From CAWULT01 sp963923455 (lineage in GTDB: Bacteria; Acidobacteriota; Vicinamibacteria; Vicinamibacterales; UBA2999): a stretch of 64,000 nucleotides of DNA. The position numbers were made by a program, and so were the translations under genes. The stretch spans positions 62,001 through 126,000 of the forward strand of contig CAWULT010000001.1 of NCBI GenBank assembly GCA_963923455.1, read 5' to 3'. Of this stretch, positions 6,441 through 15,721 are shown piece by piece (the stretch's first letter is position 1; each line of letters begins with the position of its first letter). The notes under the pieces were generated by a model. It saw nothing but the letters and a program-made list of their open reading frames with translations, made no database searches and was not told the origin of the DNA.

Positions 6441-8803
6441 TGCCAGCCATGACGGCCCGCGTCTCGAGGCATCGGCGTAACGTGTCGCGCCGCTTGGCTT
6501 TGTACGCCACCGGTGCCGCGGCGGTGGCCCTCCTCGGCACGGCTTCGCTGCGCGCTGGCCAAGCTCAGCCCGGTGGGGCCGCCCTCGGGCCGGCGCCGAC
6601 CTTCCTCGTTTCGACCCAGCACCCGCCGCTGCCGAGTGAGCCGTCGCTCTATTGGCTCGTGCCGGATGCGGCGTACCGTCCCGGCGGCGCACGCCGGCCG
6701 GTGGACGCGGCCATGCGGCGGCTCGCCCAGGGAGCCCAGCTCATCAACAAAGGGCAGTTCGCAGCCGGGCTGCCGTTCGTCTCCGCGCGGGACCTCGGCG
6801 GCTCCCCGCTGGCCGACTACGCGCGCTATTACACGGGCCTCGCACAGGCCGGCCTGGGGCGGCAGCAGGAGGCGCTCGCGACGTTCGCGTCGCTGGCCAC
6901 GCGAGCCCTCGACGGCGTACTGAAGGAGCAGGTGGCGCTGCGGCTGGCCGAGGCGGCCCTGGCGGTGCAGGATCCGCTGCGCGCCGAGCGGGTGCTCGTC
7001 GCCCTGACCGAGGAGACGCTGTCGAGTCCCGAAGACGTCTGGCTGCAGCGCGCCCGGATCGAGAACGCGGTGGGGCACACCGAACACGCCCTCGAATCGT
7101 TCCGGCGGATCTACTACGACTTCCCGTTGAGTGCGCAGGCGATGACCGCGCGCGACAACATCCTGCGGCTGCAGCCAGCCGATCAGCCCCTGGGTGACCT
7201 CGTCTCGCGAGACCTTGCGCGCGCGGAGCGGTTGTTCGCGGCCCGGCGCTGGAGCGAGGCGCGTGATGCCTTCCGCGCCCTGAGCGATGTCACCGCCGCC
7301 GACGGCCGGGAACTCATCGCACTGCGGCTGGCCGAGTGCCAGCACTACCTCGGCGACCGGCGGGGCGCGCGGGAGGCGCTCCGGCCGCTGCTCACGAGCC
7401 CCGGGCGGGGCGTCGAGGCCCGGTACTTCTACCTGACGGCCACGCGGCTGCTCGGCGACCGCACCACCTACGAGCAGCTGGCCAATCAGCTGATCGCAGA
7501 CGCACCGGACAGTCCGTGGGTCGAGCGTGCGCTCGACGAACTGGCCACGCACTACATCACGGCGGACCAGGACGAGCAGGCCGACCGGGCGTTCCGCGAC
7601 CTGCTGCGGCTGTTCCCGCGGAGCCGTCTGTCCGAGCGCGCGGCCTGGAAGGTAGGCTGGACGGCCTATCGCGGGCTGCGCTTCGACGAGGCCGCCGACG
7701 TCTTCGACCAGGCGGCGGGGCAGTTCCCGCGGTCCGATTACCGGCCGTCGTGGATCTACTGGTCGGGCCGGGCGCGCGATCGGCTGGGCGATCGTGTGAC
7801 GGCGAGCGCGCGCTATCGCCTGGCGGTCGTCGACTACCAGAACTCGTACTACGGGCGGCTGGCCGCGAAGCTCCTGGCGGATCGGGGCGAGGCGGCGGTC
7901 ACGAGCCGGATCACCGCGGCCGGCCCCGGGGCCGCCCTGTCGGCGGTCGTCTCGACGAGCGGGATCATCCGGGAACTCGTCCTGGCGCAGATGTACGACG
8001 ACGCGCTGCGCGAGGTGCAGTATGCGCAGCGGGTCTTCGGCGACACGCCGCAGCTGCAGGCCACGTCCGCCTGGATCCGCCACCAACAGGGCTTGACGCT
8101 GACGGCGGAGGAGCGCTTCGCGGCGCTCCGGGGCGCCATCACGACGATGCGGCGCGCGTATCCGCAGTTCATGGCCGCCGGCGGGGAAGGGCTGCCGCCC
8201 GACGTGCTGCGCATCATCTTCCCGCTCGACTACTGGCCGCTCATCACGAAGTATTCGGAGCAGCACGGGCTCGACCCGTATCTCATCGCGGCGCTGATGG
8301 CGCAGGAGTCGACGTTCACCGCCGAGATCCGGTCGCACGCCAACGCGTACGGGTTGATGCAGATCATGCCGGCTACCGGGCGGCGCTACGCGAAGAAGCT
8401 CGGCATCCGGCCGTTCACCACGGCGATGCTGCGTCAGCCCGAGGTCAACGTCCGGATAGGGACGGAGTACTTCAAGGATCTCATCGACCGCTTCGGCGGC
8501 GCGCACTTCGCGCTGGCCAGCTACAACGCCGGCGAGAGCCGCGTGGACCGCTGGACCGCGGAGCGCCCCGGCCTTCCGCAGGACGAGTTCATCGACGACA
8601 TTCCGTTCCCGGAAACGCAGGGCTACGTGAAGCGCATCCTCGGCACGGCCGAGGACTACCGGTACCTGTACGGGCAGGGAAGGCTCGATCCGAACCTGGC
8701 CCCCACGTCGCTCCTGGCCGCCGCGGGGGCATCGCCCCCGGCCGTGGCCGAACCGGTGCGCAAGGCGCCGGCGCGCCGCCCCGCCGTCCGCCGCCGTCGC
8801 TGA
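6440..8803 (+). CDS. Soluble lytic murein transglycosylase (Slt70-like) with TPR-type superhelix
   Basis: About 787 residues. It cleaves peptidoglycan glycan strands to 1,6-anhydro products in the periplasm. An arginine-rich n-region and hydrophobic stretch form a signal peptide. A long alpha-helical repeat region (about 60-570) with many Leu/Ala TPR-like units follows, then a C-terminal SLT domain (about 600-710) with catalytic Glu in AQES (about 623), GLMQIMP and SYNAG motifs. Start: GTG 6440 fits the TATAAT box. ATG 6449 is possible, and ATG 6410 has a good GGAGG at 7 nt but would put 10 atypical residues before the signal peptide and lies upstream of the -10 box. A short Arg-rich tail ends the protein. 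Confidence 0.9.
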   Translation: MPAMTARVSRHRRNVSRRLALYATGAAAVALLGTASLRAGQAQPGGAALGPAPTFLVSTQHPPLPSEPSLYWLVPDAAYRPGGARRPVDAAMRRLAQGAQLINKGQFAAGLPFVSARDLGGSPLADYARYYTGLAQAGLGRQQEALATFASLATRALDGVLKEQVALRLAEAALAVQDPLRAERVLVALTEETLSSPEDVWLQRARIENAVGHTEHALESFRRIYYDFPLSAQAMTARDNILRLQPADQPLGDLVSRDLARAERLFAARRWSEARDAFRALSDVTAADGRELIALRLAECQHYLGDRRGAREALRPLLTSPGRGVEARYFYLTATRLLGDRTTYEQLANQLIADAPDSPWVERALDELATHYITADQDEQADRAFRDLLRLFPRSRLSERAAWKVGWTAYRGLRFDEAADVFDQAAGQFPRSDYRPSWIYWSGRARDRLGDRVTASARYRLAVVDYQNSYYGRLAAKLLADRGEAAVTSRITAAGPGAALSAVVSTSGIIRELVLAQMYDDALREVQYAQRVFGDTPQLQATSAWIRHQQGLTLTAEERFAALRGAITTMRRAYPQFMAAGGEGLPPDVLRIIFPLDYWPLITKYSEQHGLDPYLIAALMAQESTFTAEIRSHANAYGLMQIMPATGRRYAKKLGIRPFTTAMLRQPEVNVRIGTEYFKDLIDRFGGAHFALASYNAGESRVDRWTAERPGLPQDEFIDDIPFPETQGYVKRILGTAEDYRYLYGQGRLDPNLAPTSLLAAAGASPPAVAEPVRKAPARRPAVRRRR

Positions 8804-8807
8804 CCGC

Positions 8808-9557
8808 ATGGACCGGCGGCTGGAGCTGACCCATCTCGCGCACGCGAGGCACTTCTGGTTCGCCGGGTTTCGAGACTACGTGTCGCCCGTCCTGGCCGGC
8901 GTGGCCGGCGGGCGCCGGGATCTGCGCCTGCTCGACTGCGGATGCGGCGCCGGCCACAATCTCCCGATGCTCGCCCCGTACGGACGGGTGTTCGGCTTCG
9001 ACCTGTCCGCGGGCGGGCTCGAAATCGCGCGTGCGGCCGGCCGGCCGCTCGTGCGCGCCGACGCCACGCGGATCCCGTTCGCGTCAGGGCAGTTCGACGT
9101 GGTGACGGCGTTCGACGTGGCGCAGTGCCTGCCGGACGATCGCACCGCGGTCCGCGAAATGGCCCGGGTGCTGCGGCCGGGTGGGGCGCTGGTGATGACG
9201 ATGGCGGCGCTGGAATGGCTGCGGGGCGACCATTCCGTGGTCTGGGAGGAGGCCAGGCGCTACACGCCGGCGCTGGCGAGGCAACTGGGGGCGCAGGCCG
9301 GGCTCGAGGTCGAGCGGGTGTCCTTCATGTTCGCGACGCTCGTGCCCCTGATGTTGCCGGTCCGGCTGCTGCAGCGGGCCCTGCGGCCCTGGCGGGGCGT
9401 GCGTGACGATTCCGACATCGGGGTGCCGTCCGCGCCGGTCAATGCCGTGCTGACGGCCATGGTGCGGGCCGAAGCCGCGGCGTCAGCCCTGGTGCCGCTG
9501 CCGTTCGGGTCGTCCCTGCTGGTCGTGGCCAGGAAGCCGGGGCGCGCCCGAGGCTGA
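8808..9557 (+). CDS. SAM-dependent class I methyltransferase
   Basis: A 249-residue Rossmann methyltransferase (Methyltransf_11 type). Motif I LLDCGCGAGHN is at about 44-54, an acidic Asp ends the second strand (FGFDLS), an RADATRIPF motif II follows, and VLRPGG precedes strand 5. The C-terminal third is hydrophobic and Arg-rich, which suggests membrane contact. The substrate is unknown; the His-Phe-Trp-Phe near the N-terminus resembles methyltransferases found near glycan genes. It starts 4 bp after the transglycosylase stop, so the two are probably co-transcribed. Confidence 0.8.
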   Translation: MDRRLELTHLAHARHFWFAGFRDYVSPVLAGVAGGRRDLRLLDCGCGAGHNLPMLAPYGRVFGFDLSAGGLEIARAAGRPLVRADATRIPFASGQFDVVTAFDVAQCLPDDRTAVREMARVLRPGGALVMTMAALEWLRGDHSVVWEEARRYTPALARQLGAQAGLEVERVSFMFATLVPLMLPVRLLQRALRPWRGVRDDSDIGVPSAPVNAVLTAMVRAEAAASALVPLPFGSSLLVVARKPGRARG

Positions 9558-9580
9558 GCGCGCCCGTCCGGAGCCGCCGG

Positions 9581-10417
9581 TCAGAAGCGAACCATGCCCC
9601 CGAAGTAGGGGCCCTTCATCTCGAGATCGCCGGTGTCGTCGTCCACGACGTAGTCGGCCGTCAACGACCGGTAGCCGCCCTGGATGCCGAAGAAGCGGGT
9701 GATGCTCACCGTGGCGTAGATGTCGATGTTGCGCAGGTTGGCGTCGACGTTGTCGGCCGAGAAGAGCTTGTCGGCCAGGAAGCCCGGCACCTTGAACCCG
9801 GTGATCTCGCCCGTCACCGACACGTTCCGGTGCGGGTACACCCGGGCCACCACGCCGAAGGCCGGGACTGGCGCCTTGACCTCCGACAGGGACGACACCG
9901 TCGTGCCGTTGCTCGTCGCGCTGAGGTTGGCTCTCAGCCTGTTGTACCGGAACTCGGTGATGAAGCCGAAGTAGCCGCGCGGCCGCGAGATGAAGTCGTT
10001 CTCGTAGCCGATCGTCCACGTGTCCCACTCGAGGTCGGCCGTGGCGTTGGCGGAGACGTTGAAGGTGCGGCCGCCGAACGTGATCGTGCGCTGCAGCAGC
10101 GCCGACTCCTGATAGCGGAACGGCAGCTTGGCAAAGCGCAGCTTGCTGCGTCCACCCTTCAGCACCGCACGGAACTCCGTGAAGCGCTTGTTCTCGATTC
10201 CAAACTCCTGCACGAAGTCCACGCCGGTGGGCGAGACCGCGGCCAGGCCGTCGGATCCGATCACGATGCCGGGTGTCGGCGACCAGAACATGCCCGCGAG
10301 CTCGAGGTGGAAGTTCTCGCCGGGCACGGTCTGCCGCGCGGCGAACTGGGCGTCGGCGCGACCGGTGAACAGGGCGGCCAGGACGAGGCAGACGGGGACC
10401 ACGATACGAATGCGCAT
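9581..10417 (-). CDS. Exported outer-membrane beta-barrel protein, function unknown
   Basis: A 278-residue protein with a signal peptide (residues 1-24, ending in Ala-Asp-Ala). The mature part alternates short aromatic strands and ends in Met-Val-Arg-Phe, the C-terminal aromatic typical of barrel proteins inserted by BamA. I see no enzymatic motif. ATG 10417 starts the signal peptide; an in-frame ATG at 10450 overlaps the TATAAT box (10454-10449 on this strand) and is therefore unlikely. It diverges from the ABC exporter genes and converges on the methyltransferase with 23 bp between stops. Confidence 0.7.
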   Translation of the reverse strand: MRIRIVVPVCLVLAALFTGRADAQFAARQTVPGENFHLELAGMFWSPTPGIVIGSDGLAAVSPTGVDFVQEFGIENKRFTEFRAVLKGGRSKLRFAKLPFRYQESALLQRTITFGGRTFNVSANATADLEWDTWTIGYENDFISRPRGYFGFITEFRYNRLRANLSATSNGTTVSSLSEVKAPVPAFGVVARVYPHRNVSVTGEITGFKVPGFLADKLFSADNVDANLRNIDIYATVSITRFFGIQGGYRSLTADYVVDDDTGDLEMKGPYFGGMVRF

Positions 10418-10472
10418 AGCTCGGGTATCGGCGGGGGAGGGTTCCGGCATTATACGTGGCTGCCCGCCCTTC

Positions 10473-10486
10473 TATACTGGAGCTGG
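10473..10486 (+). promoter_or_regulatory. TATACT -10 box 7 nt before GTG of the first ABC exporter gene
   Basis: TATACT at 10473-10478, then 7 nt, then GTG at 10486. This matches the leaderless spacing seen at several other genes in the window. Confidence 0.5.
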
Positions 10487-12234
10487 TGTCTCCCGCTCGC
10501 CGCCTGCTCGTCCACCTCGCCCGGCATCGCCGGGCCTTTCTGAAAGGCCTGGCCTGCATCGTCGGGTCGACGGCCTTCACCCTGGCGGGGCCGTGGGTGT
10601 TGCGATATGCCGTCGACGACCTGGCCGCCCACGCGACGGCCGGGAAGGTGCAGGGGTACGCCGCGGGCCTGCTGCTGCTGGCGGCCATGGCCGGGTGGTT
10701 CCGCTTCCTGACCCGCCGCATCATCGTCGGGGCGTCGCGCGACTTCGAGTACGAGCTGCGGAACGCGTTCTTCGGCCACCTGCTGCGGCTCGACGCGGCG
10801 TACTTCCAGCGGCATCGGACCGGCGACCTGATGTCGCGCGCGACCAACGATCTGGGCGCCGTGCGGATGATGATGGGCCCGGCCGTGATGTACGCGGCCG
10901 GCACCGGCCTGACGTTCGTGGCCGGCGTCGTGCTGATGGTGCGGATCGACCCGTGGCTCACCGCGGTCGCGCTGATCCCGCTCCCGTTCGTGTCGATCTT
11001 CGTCCGCTACTTCGGCCGCAAGGTGCACGACCGGTTCGAGGAGATCCAGGCCCAGTTCTCCCACGTCAGCGCGATGAGCCAGGAGGCGCTCGCCGGGGTG
11101 CGCGTCGTGCGCGCGTACCGGCAGGAGGCCGTCGAGGTGGCGCGGTTCCGGGCCGCGAACGAGGAGTACGTCCGCCGCAACCGAAGGCTGATCCTGCTGC
11201 AGGGATTCTACTTCCCGAGCATGGGCTTCCTGATGGGCATCGGCGCGCTGCTCGTGCTGTGGCTGGGCAGCCGCGAGGTCGTCGCGGCGCGCCTCACGGT
11301 GGGAGAGCTGGTGGCCTTCAACGCCTACCTCGTGATGATGGCCTGGCCGATGATCGCGTTCGGCTGGGTCAGTAACCTCCTGCAGCGGGGCCTGGCGTCG
11401 TGGAAGCGGATGCTCGAGGTGCTCGACGCGGTGCCGCAGGTGGCCGACCCGCCGTCGCCGGTGGCCCTCGAACCGGCGCAGGTGCGTGGCGCGATCGAGT
11501 TCAGGCATCTCAGCTTCCGGTTCGGCGACCGGGAGGTCCTGCACGACGTCAGCGTCACGATTCCTGCCGGGACGACCACCGCGATTGTCGGCGGCACGGG
11601 GTCCGGCAAGTCGACGCTGCTGGCCTGCCTGACCCGCCTGCAGGACCCGCCTCCGGGGACCGTGTTCGTGGACGGCCACGACGTCCGGACGCTGCGGCTG
11701 GCCGTGCTGCGCGAGGCCGTCGGCATGGTGCCCCAGGAGCCGTTCCTGTTCAGCGCGACGCTCGCCGAGAACATCGCGTTCGGTGCGCGCAGCGGGCAGG
11801 ACGGCCCGGCGCGGATCGCAGAGGCGTCGGCCGTGGCGCGGCTCGACGTCGACGTGGCGACCTTCCCCAACGGTTACGAGACGGTGGTCGGGGAGCGCGG
11901 CATCACGCTGTCGGGCGGCCAGAAGCAGCGCACCGCCATCGCGCGTGCGCTCGTGCTGGACCCGCGGATTCTCGTCCTCGACGACTCCCTCTCGGCCGTC
12001 GATACGCACACCGAAGAGGAGATTCTCCGCCGGCTGTCCGTCGTGATGCGGCAGCGGACGTCCATCATCGTGTCACACCGGGTGTCGACGGTGCGCCACG
12101 CGGATCAGATCCTGGTGCTCGACGACGGGCGGCTCGTCGAGCGCGGCACGCACGACGAGCTGGTCCGCCGGAACGGCATCTACGCCGACCTGGACCGGCA
12201 CCAGCGCCTCGAGGCGGAGCTGGCGGCGTCATGA
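10486..12234 (+). CDS. ABC exporter half-transporter with degenerate Walker B (MdlA/BmrC-like)
   Basis: About 582 residues with a six-helix exporter membrane domain (about 20-310) and an ATPase domain. Walker A GGTGSGKST is at 369-377, the signature LSGGQ at 475-479, and Walker B at 495-500 ends in Asp-Asp; the catalytic Glu is replaced by Asp500. The H-loop His is kept. An Asp in that position marks the non-hydrolysing half of heterodimeric exporters. The downstream partner overlaps by 4 bp (ATGA). GTG 10486 is preferred for its promoter spacing; GTG 10456 is an alternative. The exported substrate is unknown (drug or lipid). Confidence 0.88.
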   Translation: MSPARRLLVHLARHRRAFLKGLACIVGSTAFTLAGPWVLRYAVDDLAAHATAGKVQGYAAGLLLLAAMAGWFRFLTRRIIVGASRDFEYELRNAFFGHLLRLDAAYFQRHRTGDLMSRATNDLGAVRMMMGPAVMYAAGTGLTFVAGVVLMVRIDPWLTAVALIPLPFVSIFVRYFGRKVHDRFEEIQAQFSHVSAMSQEALAGVRVVRAYRQEAVEVARFRAANEEYVRRNRRLILLQGFYFPSMGFLMGIGALLVLWLGSREVVAARLTVGELVAFNAYLVMMAWPMIAFGWVSNLLQRGLASWKRMLEVLDAVPQVADPPSPVALEPAQVRGAIEFRHLSFRFGDREVLHDVSVTIPAGTTTAIVGGTGSGKSTLLACLTRLQDPPPGTVFVDGHDVRTLRLAVLREAVGMVPQEPFLFSATLAENIAFGARSGQDGPARIAEASAVARLDVDVATFPNGYETVVGERGITLSGGQKQRTAIARALVLDPRILVLDDSLSAVDTHTEEEILRRLSVVMRQRTSIIVSHRVSTVRHADQILVLDDGRLVERGTHDELVRRNGIYADLDRHQRLEAELAAS

Positions 12235-14051
12235 GTGCGAACGGGCACGACGAGGAGGTCGTCGGCAAGGCGTACGACGCGCGGCTGATGCGCCGCCTGC
12301 TCGGGTACCTGCGCCCGTACCGGTGGCAGGTCGCCGGTGCCGTGGCGGCCATCGTCGCCAACTCGGCGCTGCAGCTGGTGCCGCCGTTCCTCGCGAAGAC
12401 GGTGATCGACGGCTACATCCCGGCGCGCGACCTGTCGGGGCTCGGCACGATCGCGGCCCTCTACCTGGCGACGCTGCTCGGTTCGTTCGCCCTGGAGTCC
12501 ATCCAGACGTGGACGATGCAGATGATCGGCCAGCGGGTGATGTTCGACCTGAGGATGGCCGTCTTCCGCCACCTGCAGCGCCTCGACCTCCGGTTCTACG
12601 ACCGGAACCCCGTCGGGCGCCTGATGACCCGCGTGACGTCCGACGTGGACGTGCTCAACGAGCTCTTCACCGCCGGCGTCGTCTCGATCTTCGGAGACGT
12701 GTTCACGCTGGTCGGCATCATGGGCGCCCTGGTGTGGATGGACTGGCGGCTGGCGCTCGTCGCGTTCTCGGTCCTGCCGCTCGTCGGGTTCGTGACGCAG
12801 TGGTTCCGGACGCACGTCCGCGAGTCGTACCGCCAGGTCCGAAGCTGGATCGCGCGGATCAACGCCTTCCTGCAGGAGCGCATCACGGGCGTCGCCACGG
12901 TGCAGCTCTACCGGCGCGAGGCGCGGGACTACGCCGAGTTCGACCGGATCAACGCCGCGCATCGCGACGCGAACCTCGACTCGGTCTTCTACTACGCGGT
13001 GTTCTATCCGGCGGTGGAACTGGTCAGCGCACTCGCGGCGTCGCTGCTGATCTGGGTCGGCGGCGGCTGGGCGCTCGACGGGTCGCTGACCCTCGGCGCG
13101 CTCGTGGCCTTCCTGCAGTATTCGCAGCGCTTCTTCCGGCCGATCAGCGACCTGTCCGAGAAGTTCAACGTGCTGCAGGGCGCCATGGCCTCGTCGGAGC
13201 GGATCTTCGGCCTGCTCGACACGCCGGTCGCCATCGCGTCGCCGCCGCAGCCGAAGCCGTTCACGCCAGGCGCGATCCGTTTCGAGCACGTCGGCTTCTC
13301 GTACGTGCCGGGCGAGCCGGTGCTCGCGGACGTGTCGTTCGAGGTGCGCCCGGGGCAGCGGGTGGGCATCGTGGGCGCGACCGGGTCGGGCAAGTCGACG
13401 CTGGTGAACCTGCTGCTGCGGTTCTACGACGTGCAGGAGGGCCGGATCACGATCGGTGGAACAGACATTCGGGAGCTCGACCTCGCGGATCTGCGCGCGC
13501 AGTTCGGGCTGGTGCTGCAGGACGTGCATCTCTTCTCGGGCACCATCGCCGGCAACGTCCGCCTCGGCAACGAGGCGATGACCGACGCGGCGGTGCAGGC
13601 CGCCGTCGATGCGGTGCACGCCGGCGCGTTCATCCGCCGGCTGCCGGACGGTCTGGAGACCGCGGTGGCCGAGCGGGGGAGCACGTTGTCGGTCGGGCAG
13701 AAACAGCTGCTGTCGTTCGCGCGGGCCCTGGCGTCGGATCCGGCCGTGTTGATCCTCGACGAGGCGACGTCGAGCGTCGACACGGAGACCGAGGTGCTGA
13801 TCAGGGAGGCGCTGCGGGTGCTGATGCGTGGCCGGACGACGATCGCGATCGCGCACCGGCTGTCGACCATCCAGGACATGGACCTCATCCTGGTGCTCCA
13901 TCGCGGCGAGCTCCGCGAGGTCGGCACGCACCAGGAACTGCTGGCGCGCCGCGGCATCTATCGCCGGCTGTACGAGCTTCAGTTCGCCGGCAGGGGGGCC
14001 GCGGAGGCCGTCTCACCGGTCGCGACGGCCTCGCCCGAAGGCGTGGCCTGA
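12231..14051 (+). CDS. ABC exporter half-transporter with canonical Walker B (MdlB/BmrD-like)
   Basis: 606 residues with a membrane domain at about 20-310 and an ATPase domain. Walker A GATGSGKST is at 382-390, the signature is LSVGQ (486-490, Val in place of the first Gly), Walker B is followed by catalytic Glu511 (LDEATS), and His542 is present. With the preceding gene it should form a heterodimer. One composite ATP site combines Asp500 of the partner with this LSVGQ (degenerate); the other combines Glu511 here with the partner's LSGGQ (consensus). A C-terminal tail of about 25 Ala/Pro/Val-rich residues overlaps the convergent 3D-domain gene by 73 bp. Confidence 0.9.
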   Translation: MSANGHDEEVVGKAYDARLMRRLLGYLRPYRWQVAGAVAAIVANSALQLVPPFLAKTVIDGYIPARDLSGLGTIAALYLATLLGSFALESIQTWTMQMIGQRVMFDLRMAVFRHLQRLDLRFYDRNPVGRLMTRVTSDVDVLNELFTAGVVSIFGDVFTLVGIMGALVWMDWRLALVAFSVLPLVGFVTQWFRTHVRESYRQVRSWIARINAFLQERITGVATVQLYRREARDYAEFDRINAAHRDANLDSVFYYAVFYPAVELVSALAASLLIWVGGGWALDGSLTLGALVAFLQYSQRFFRPISDLSEKFNVLQGAMASSERIFGLLDTPVAIASPPQPKPFTPGAIRFEHVGFSYVPGEPVLADVSFEVRPGQRVGIVGATGSGKSTLVNLLLRFYDVQEGRITIGGTDIRELDLADLRAQFGLVLQDVHLFSGTIAGNVRLGNEAMTDAAVQAAVDAVHAGAFIRRLPDGLETAVAERGSTLSVGQKQLLSFARALASDPAVLILDEATSSVDTETEVLIREALRVLMRGRTTIAIAHRLSTIQDMDLILVLHRGELREVGTHQELLARRGIYRRLYELQFAGRGAAEAVSPVATASPEGVA

Positions 14052-14659
14052 CCGCCGGGCTCCACGCCGGGGACGGGCGCGTCCGGGTCCGGCATCTCCT
14101 CGCCCACCGGGCCGAGGCTCGCGGGAGGGGGCGGCTCCGGAGGGGGAATCGTCCGGCGTGTCAGTCGGCCGCGGAAGATGCGGTCGATCAGGCCGGGGGA
14201 GCTGGCGCGCGGATCCCACCCAAGGCGCAGCACCGTGACCTGCACGTTCTTGCGCCCGAAGCTGAGCGCCTCCTTGCAGCTCCACATGTAGAGGTCGAGG
14301 TGGCTGCCCTGGACGGCCGGGCCGGTGTCCATCACGGTGTAGACGCCGTTGTACTTGGTGTCGCCGGTCGCGACGTTGAGGACGGTGCCGACCGGCAGCA
14401 GGGTCGGGTCCGCGGCGGCAACGCCCGTGCGCGCGACGACCCCGGAGGCCGTGGTGGTGCCCTTGCAGTAGGCGGTGGCGCTGAAGGGGAGCACGGCCCC
14501 AGGAGCGGGCTTGAGCGCGCCCTCGGTCGTCAGCATCGCCTGCCAGGCGGCGTAGCCGGAGTCGAGCATCCGCGTCTCGTAGATGAGCACGAAGCCCATC
14601 ACCGCGACGACGAGCGCGACGATCTTCAGCCCGAGCGACTGCGACAGCAGCGGGTTCAT
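13979..14659 (-). CDS. 3D-domain (Asp-Asp-Asp) protein, membrane-anchored
   Basis: 226 residues. One N-terminal membrane segment (about 10-27) is followed by a 3D domain at about 58-145. The domain contains ATAYCKG, GVVARTG, a Leu-Pro-Val-Gly-Thr strand and a VMDTGP...GSHLDLYM segment carrying the conserved aspartates. 3D domains resemble the catalytic fold of MltA-type lytic transglycosylases and Rpf/YabE proteins, so a cell-wall role is likely. The C-terminal 70 residues are Pro/Glu/Ala-rich. It overlaps thiL by one base (TGATG) and the ABC gene tail by 73 bp on the other strand. Confidence 0.8.
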   Translation of the reverse strand: MNPLLSQSLGLKIVALVVAVMGFVLIYETRMLDSGYAAWQAMLTTEGALKPAPGAVLPFSATAYCKGTTTASGVVARTGVAAADPTLLPVGTVLNVATGDTKYNGVYTVMDTGPAVQGSHLDLYMWSCKEALSFGRKNVQVTVLRLGWDPRASSPGLIDRIFRGRLTRRTIPPPEPPPPASLGPVGEEMPDPDAPVPGVEPGGQATPSGEAVATGETASAAPLPAN

Positions 14660-15684
14660 CAGCGGAAATGCTCGAACCCGGGTGGCACCGCGCGAGAGCC
14701 CTGGGGGCTCCGGACGCGCAGTTCCGGACTCCGGGTGACGACGCCGATCCGGGTTATCGGCAGATCGCCCATGTGCCGTCGCGCCGACCGCAGACGTCCT
14801 CGCTGGCGTGGACGAACCGTGAAGATCAGCTCGTAGTCGTCGCCGCCCATCAAGGCAGTATCCACCGGATCGCCGCCGTGGCGCTCGTGCCAGCGCCGAA
14901 CCTCATCCGTGATGGGCAGGGCCTCCGCATCGAGCGTGATGCCGACGCCTGACGCCGCGGCAATCTGGCGGACGCCGTCGGCGAGGCCATCGCTGAGGTC
15001 CATGGCGCTCGAGGCCGCGCCGTTCAGCGCGAGCTGCAGCCCGGCGCGGACGCGCGGCGTGGGCCGCAGGTACCGCGCCTCGCAGGCGGCCGAACCGGCG
15101 GGGACGTCGGTGGGCGGAGCCGTGGGATCGGCCAGCCGCGCCTGGAGGGCGCGCAGGCCGACCGCGGCGTCGCCGAGCGTCCCCGTCACATAGACGTCGT
15201 CACCGGGGCGCGCGCCGGCCCGCCGCAGCACCCGCCGGCGTCGGACGCTGCCGATGGCCGTCACGTCGACCATCAGCGGCCCTGGCGTTCGCGTGATGTT
15301 GCCGCCGATGAGTGCCACGCGGTGCGCCGCCGCGACGTCGAGCAGCCCGGCGACCACGCCGTCGAGGACGTCGAGAGGCAGGAGCGCTGGCAGCGCCAGC
15401 GACAGCAGGGCCGCGCGCGGGTGTGCCCCCATGGCGGCCAGGTCGCTCAGGTTGACCGCCAGGGCCCGGTGACCGACGTCGTAGCCCGTCATCAGGCGCA
15501 GGTCGAAGTGCACGCCGTCGACCAGTGCGTCGGTCGTATAGACGTCGAGTTCTCCCCGCGGGGGCTCGATGACGGCCGCGTCGTCGCCAGGGCCGACGAC
15601 CACCCACGACGGCTGCGACAGTCGCGTGGTGATCCGCGCGATCAGCTCGTGCTCGCCGACGTCGCTGACGGTGACTGGTGGCAC
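14659..15684 (-). CDS. thiL: Thiamine-monophosphate kinase
   Basis: 341 residues of the PurM/ThiL superfamily; it phosphorylates thiamine monophosphate to thiamine diphosphate with ATP. Seen: GPGDDAA near 32-38, DALVDGVHF, NLSDLAAMGA (Mg/ATP-binding), IGGN, and a later MDLSDGLADG and MGGDDYEL, all hallmarks of ThiL. GTG 15684 is the start. The gene lies about 40 nt after the end of the probable 6S RNA and is coupled to the 3D-domain gene. No other thiamine genes are in the window. Confidence 0.92.
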   Translation of the reverse strand: MPPVTVSDVGEHELIARITTRLSQPSWVVVGPGDDAAVIEPPRGELDVYTTDALVDGVHFDLRLMTGYDVGHRALAVNLSDLAAMGAHPRAALLSLALPALLPLDVLDGVVAGLLDVAAAHRVALIGGNITRTPGPLMVDVTAIGSVRRRRVLRRAGARPGDDVYVTGTLGDAAVGLRALQARLADPTAPPTDVPAGSAACEARYLRPTPRVRAGLQLALNGAASSAMDLSDGLADGVRQIAAASGVGITLDAEALPITDEVRRWHERHGGDPVDTALMGGDDYELIFTVRPRQRGRLRSARRHMGDLPITRIGVVTRSPELRVRSPQGSRAVPPGFEHFR

Positions 15685-15721
15685 GGGTCTGTTCTGGTGT
15701 CTCAGGCGGGACCGGCGAGAA

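Noticed and set aside
6254..8809. Long minus-strand open frame opposite the lytic transglycosylase
   Set aside because: Its sequence is Arg/Gly/Pro-rich low complexity, it overlaps tmRNA, and the opposite strand encodes a clear SLT-domain protein. High G+C leaves such shadow frames open.
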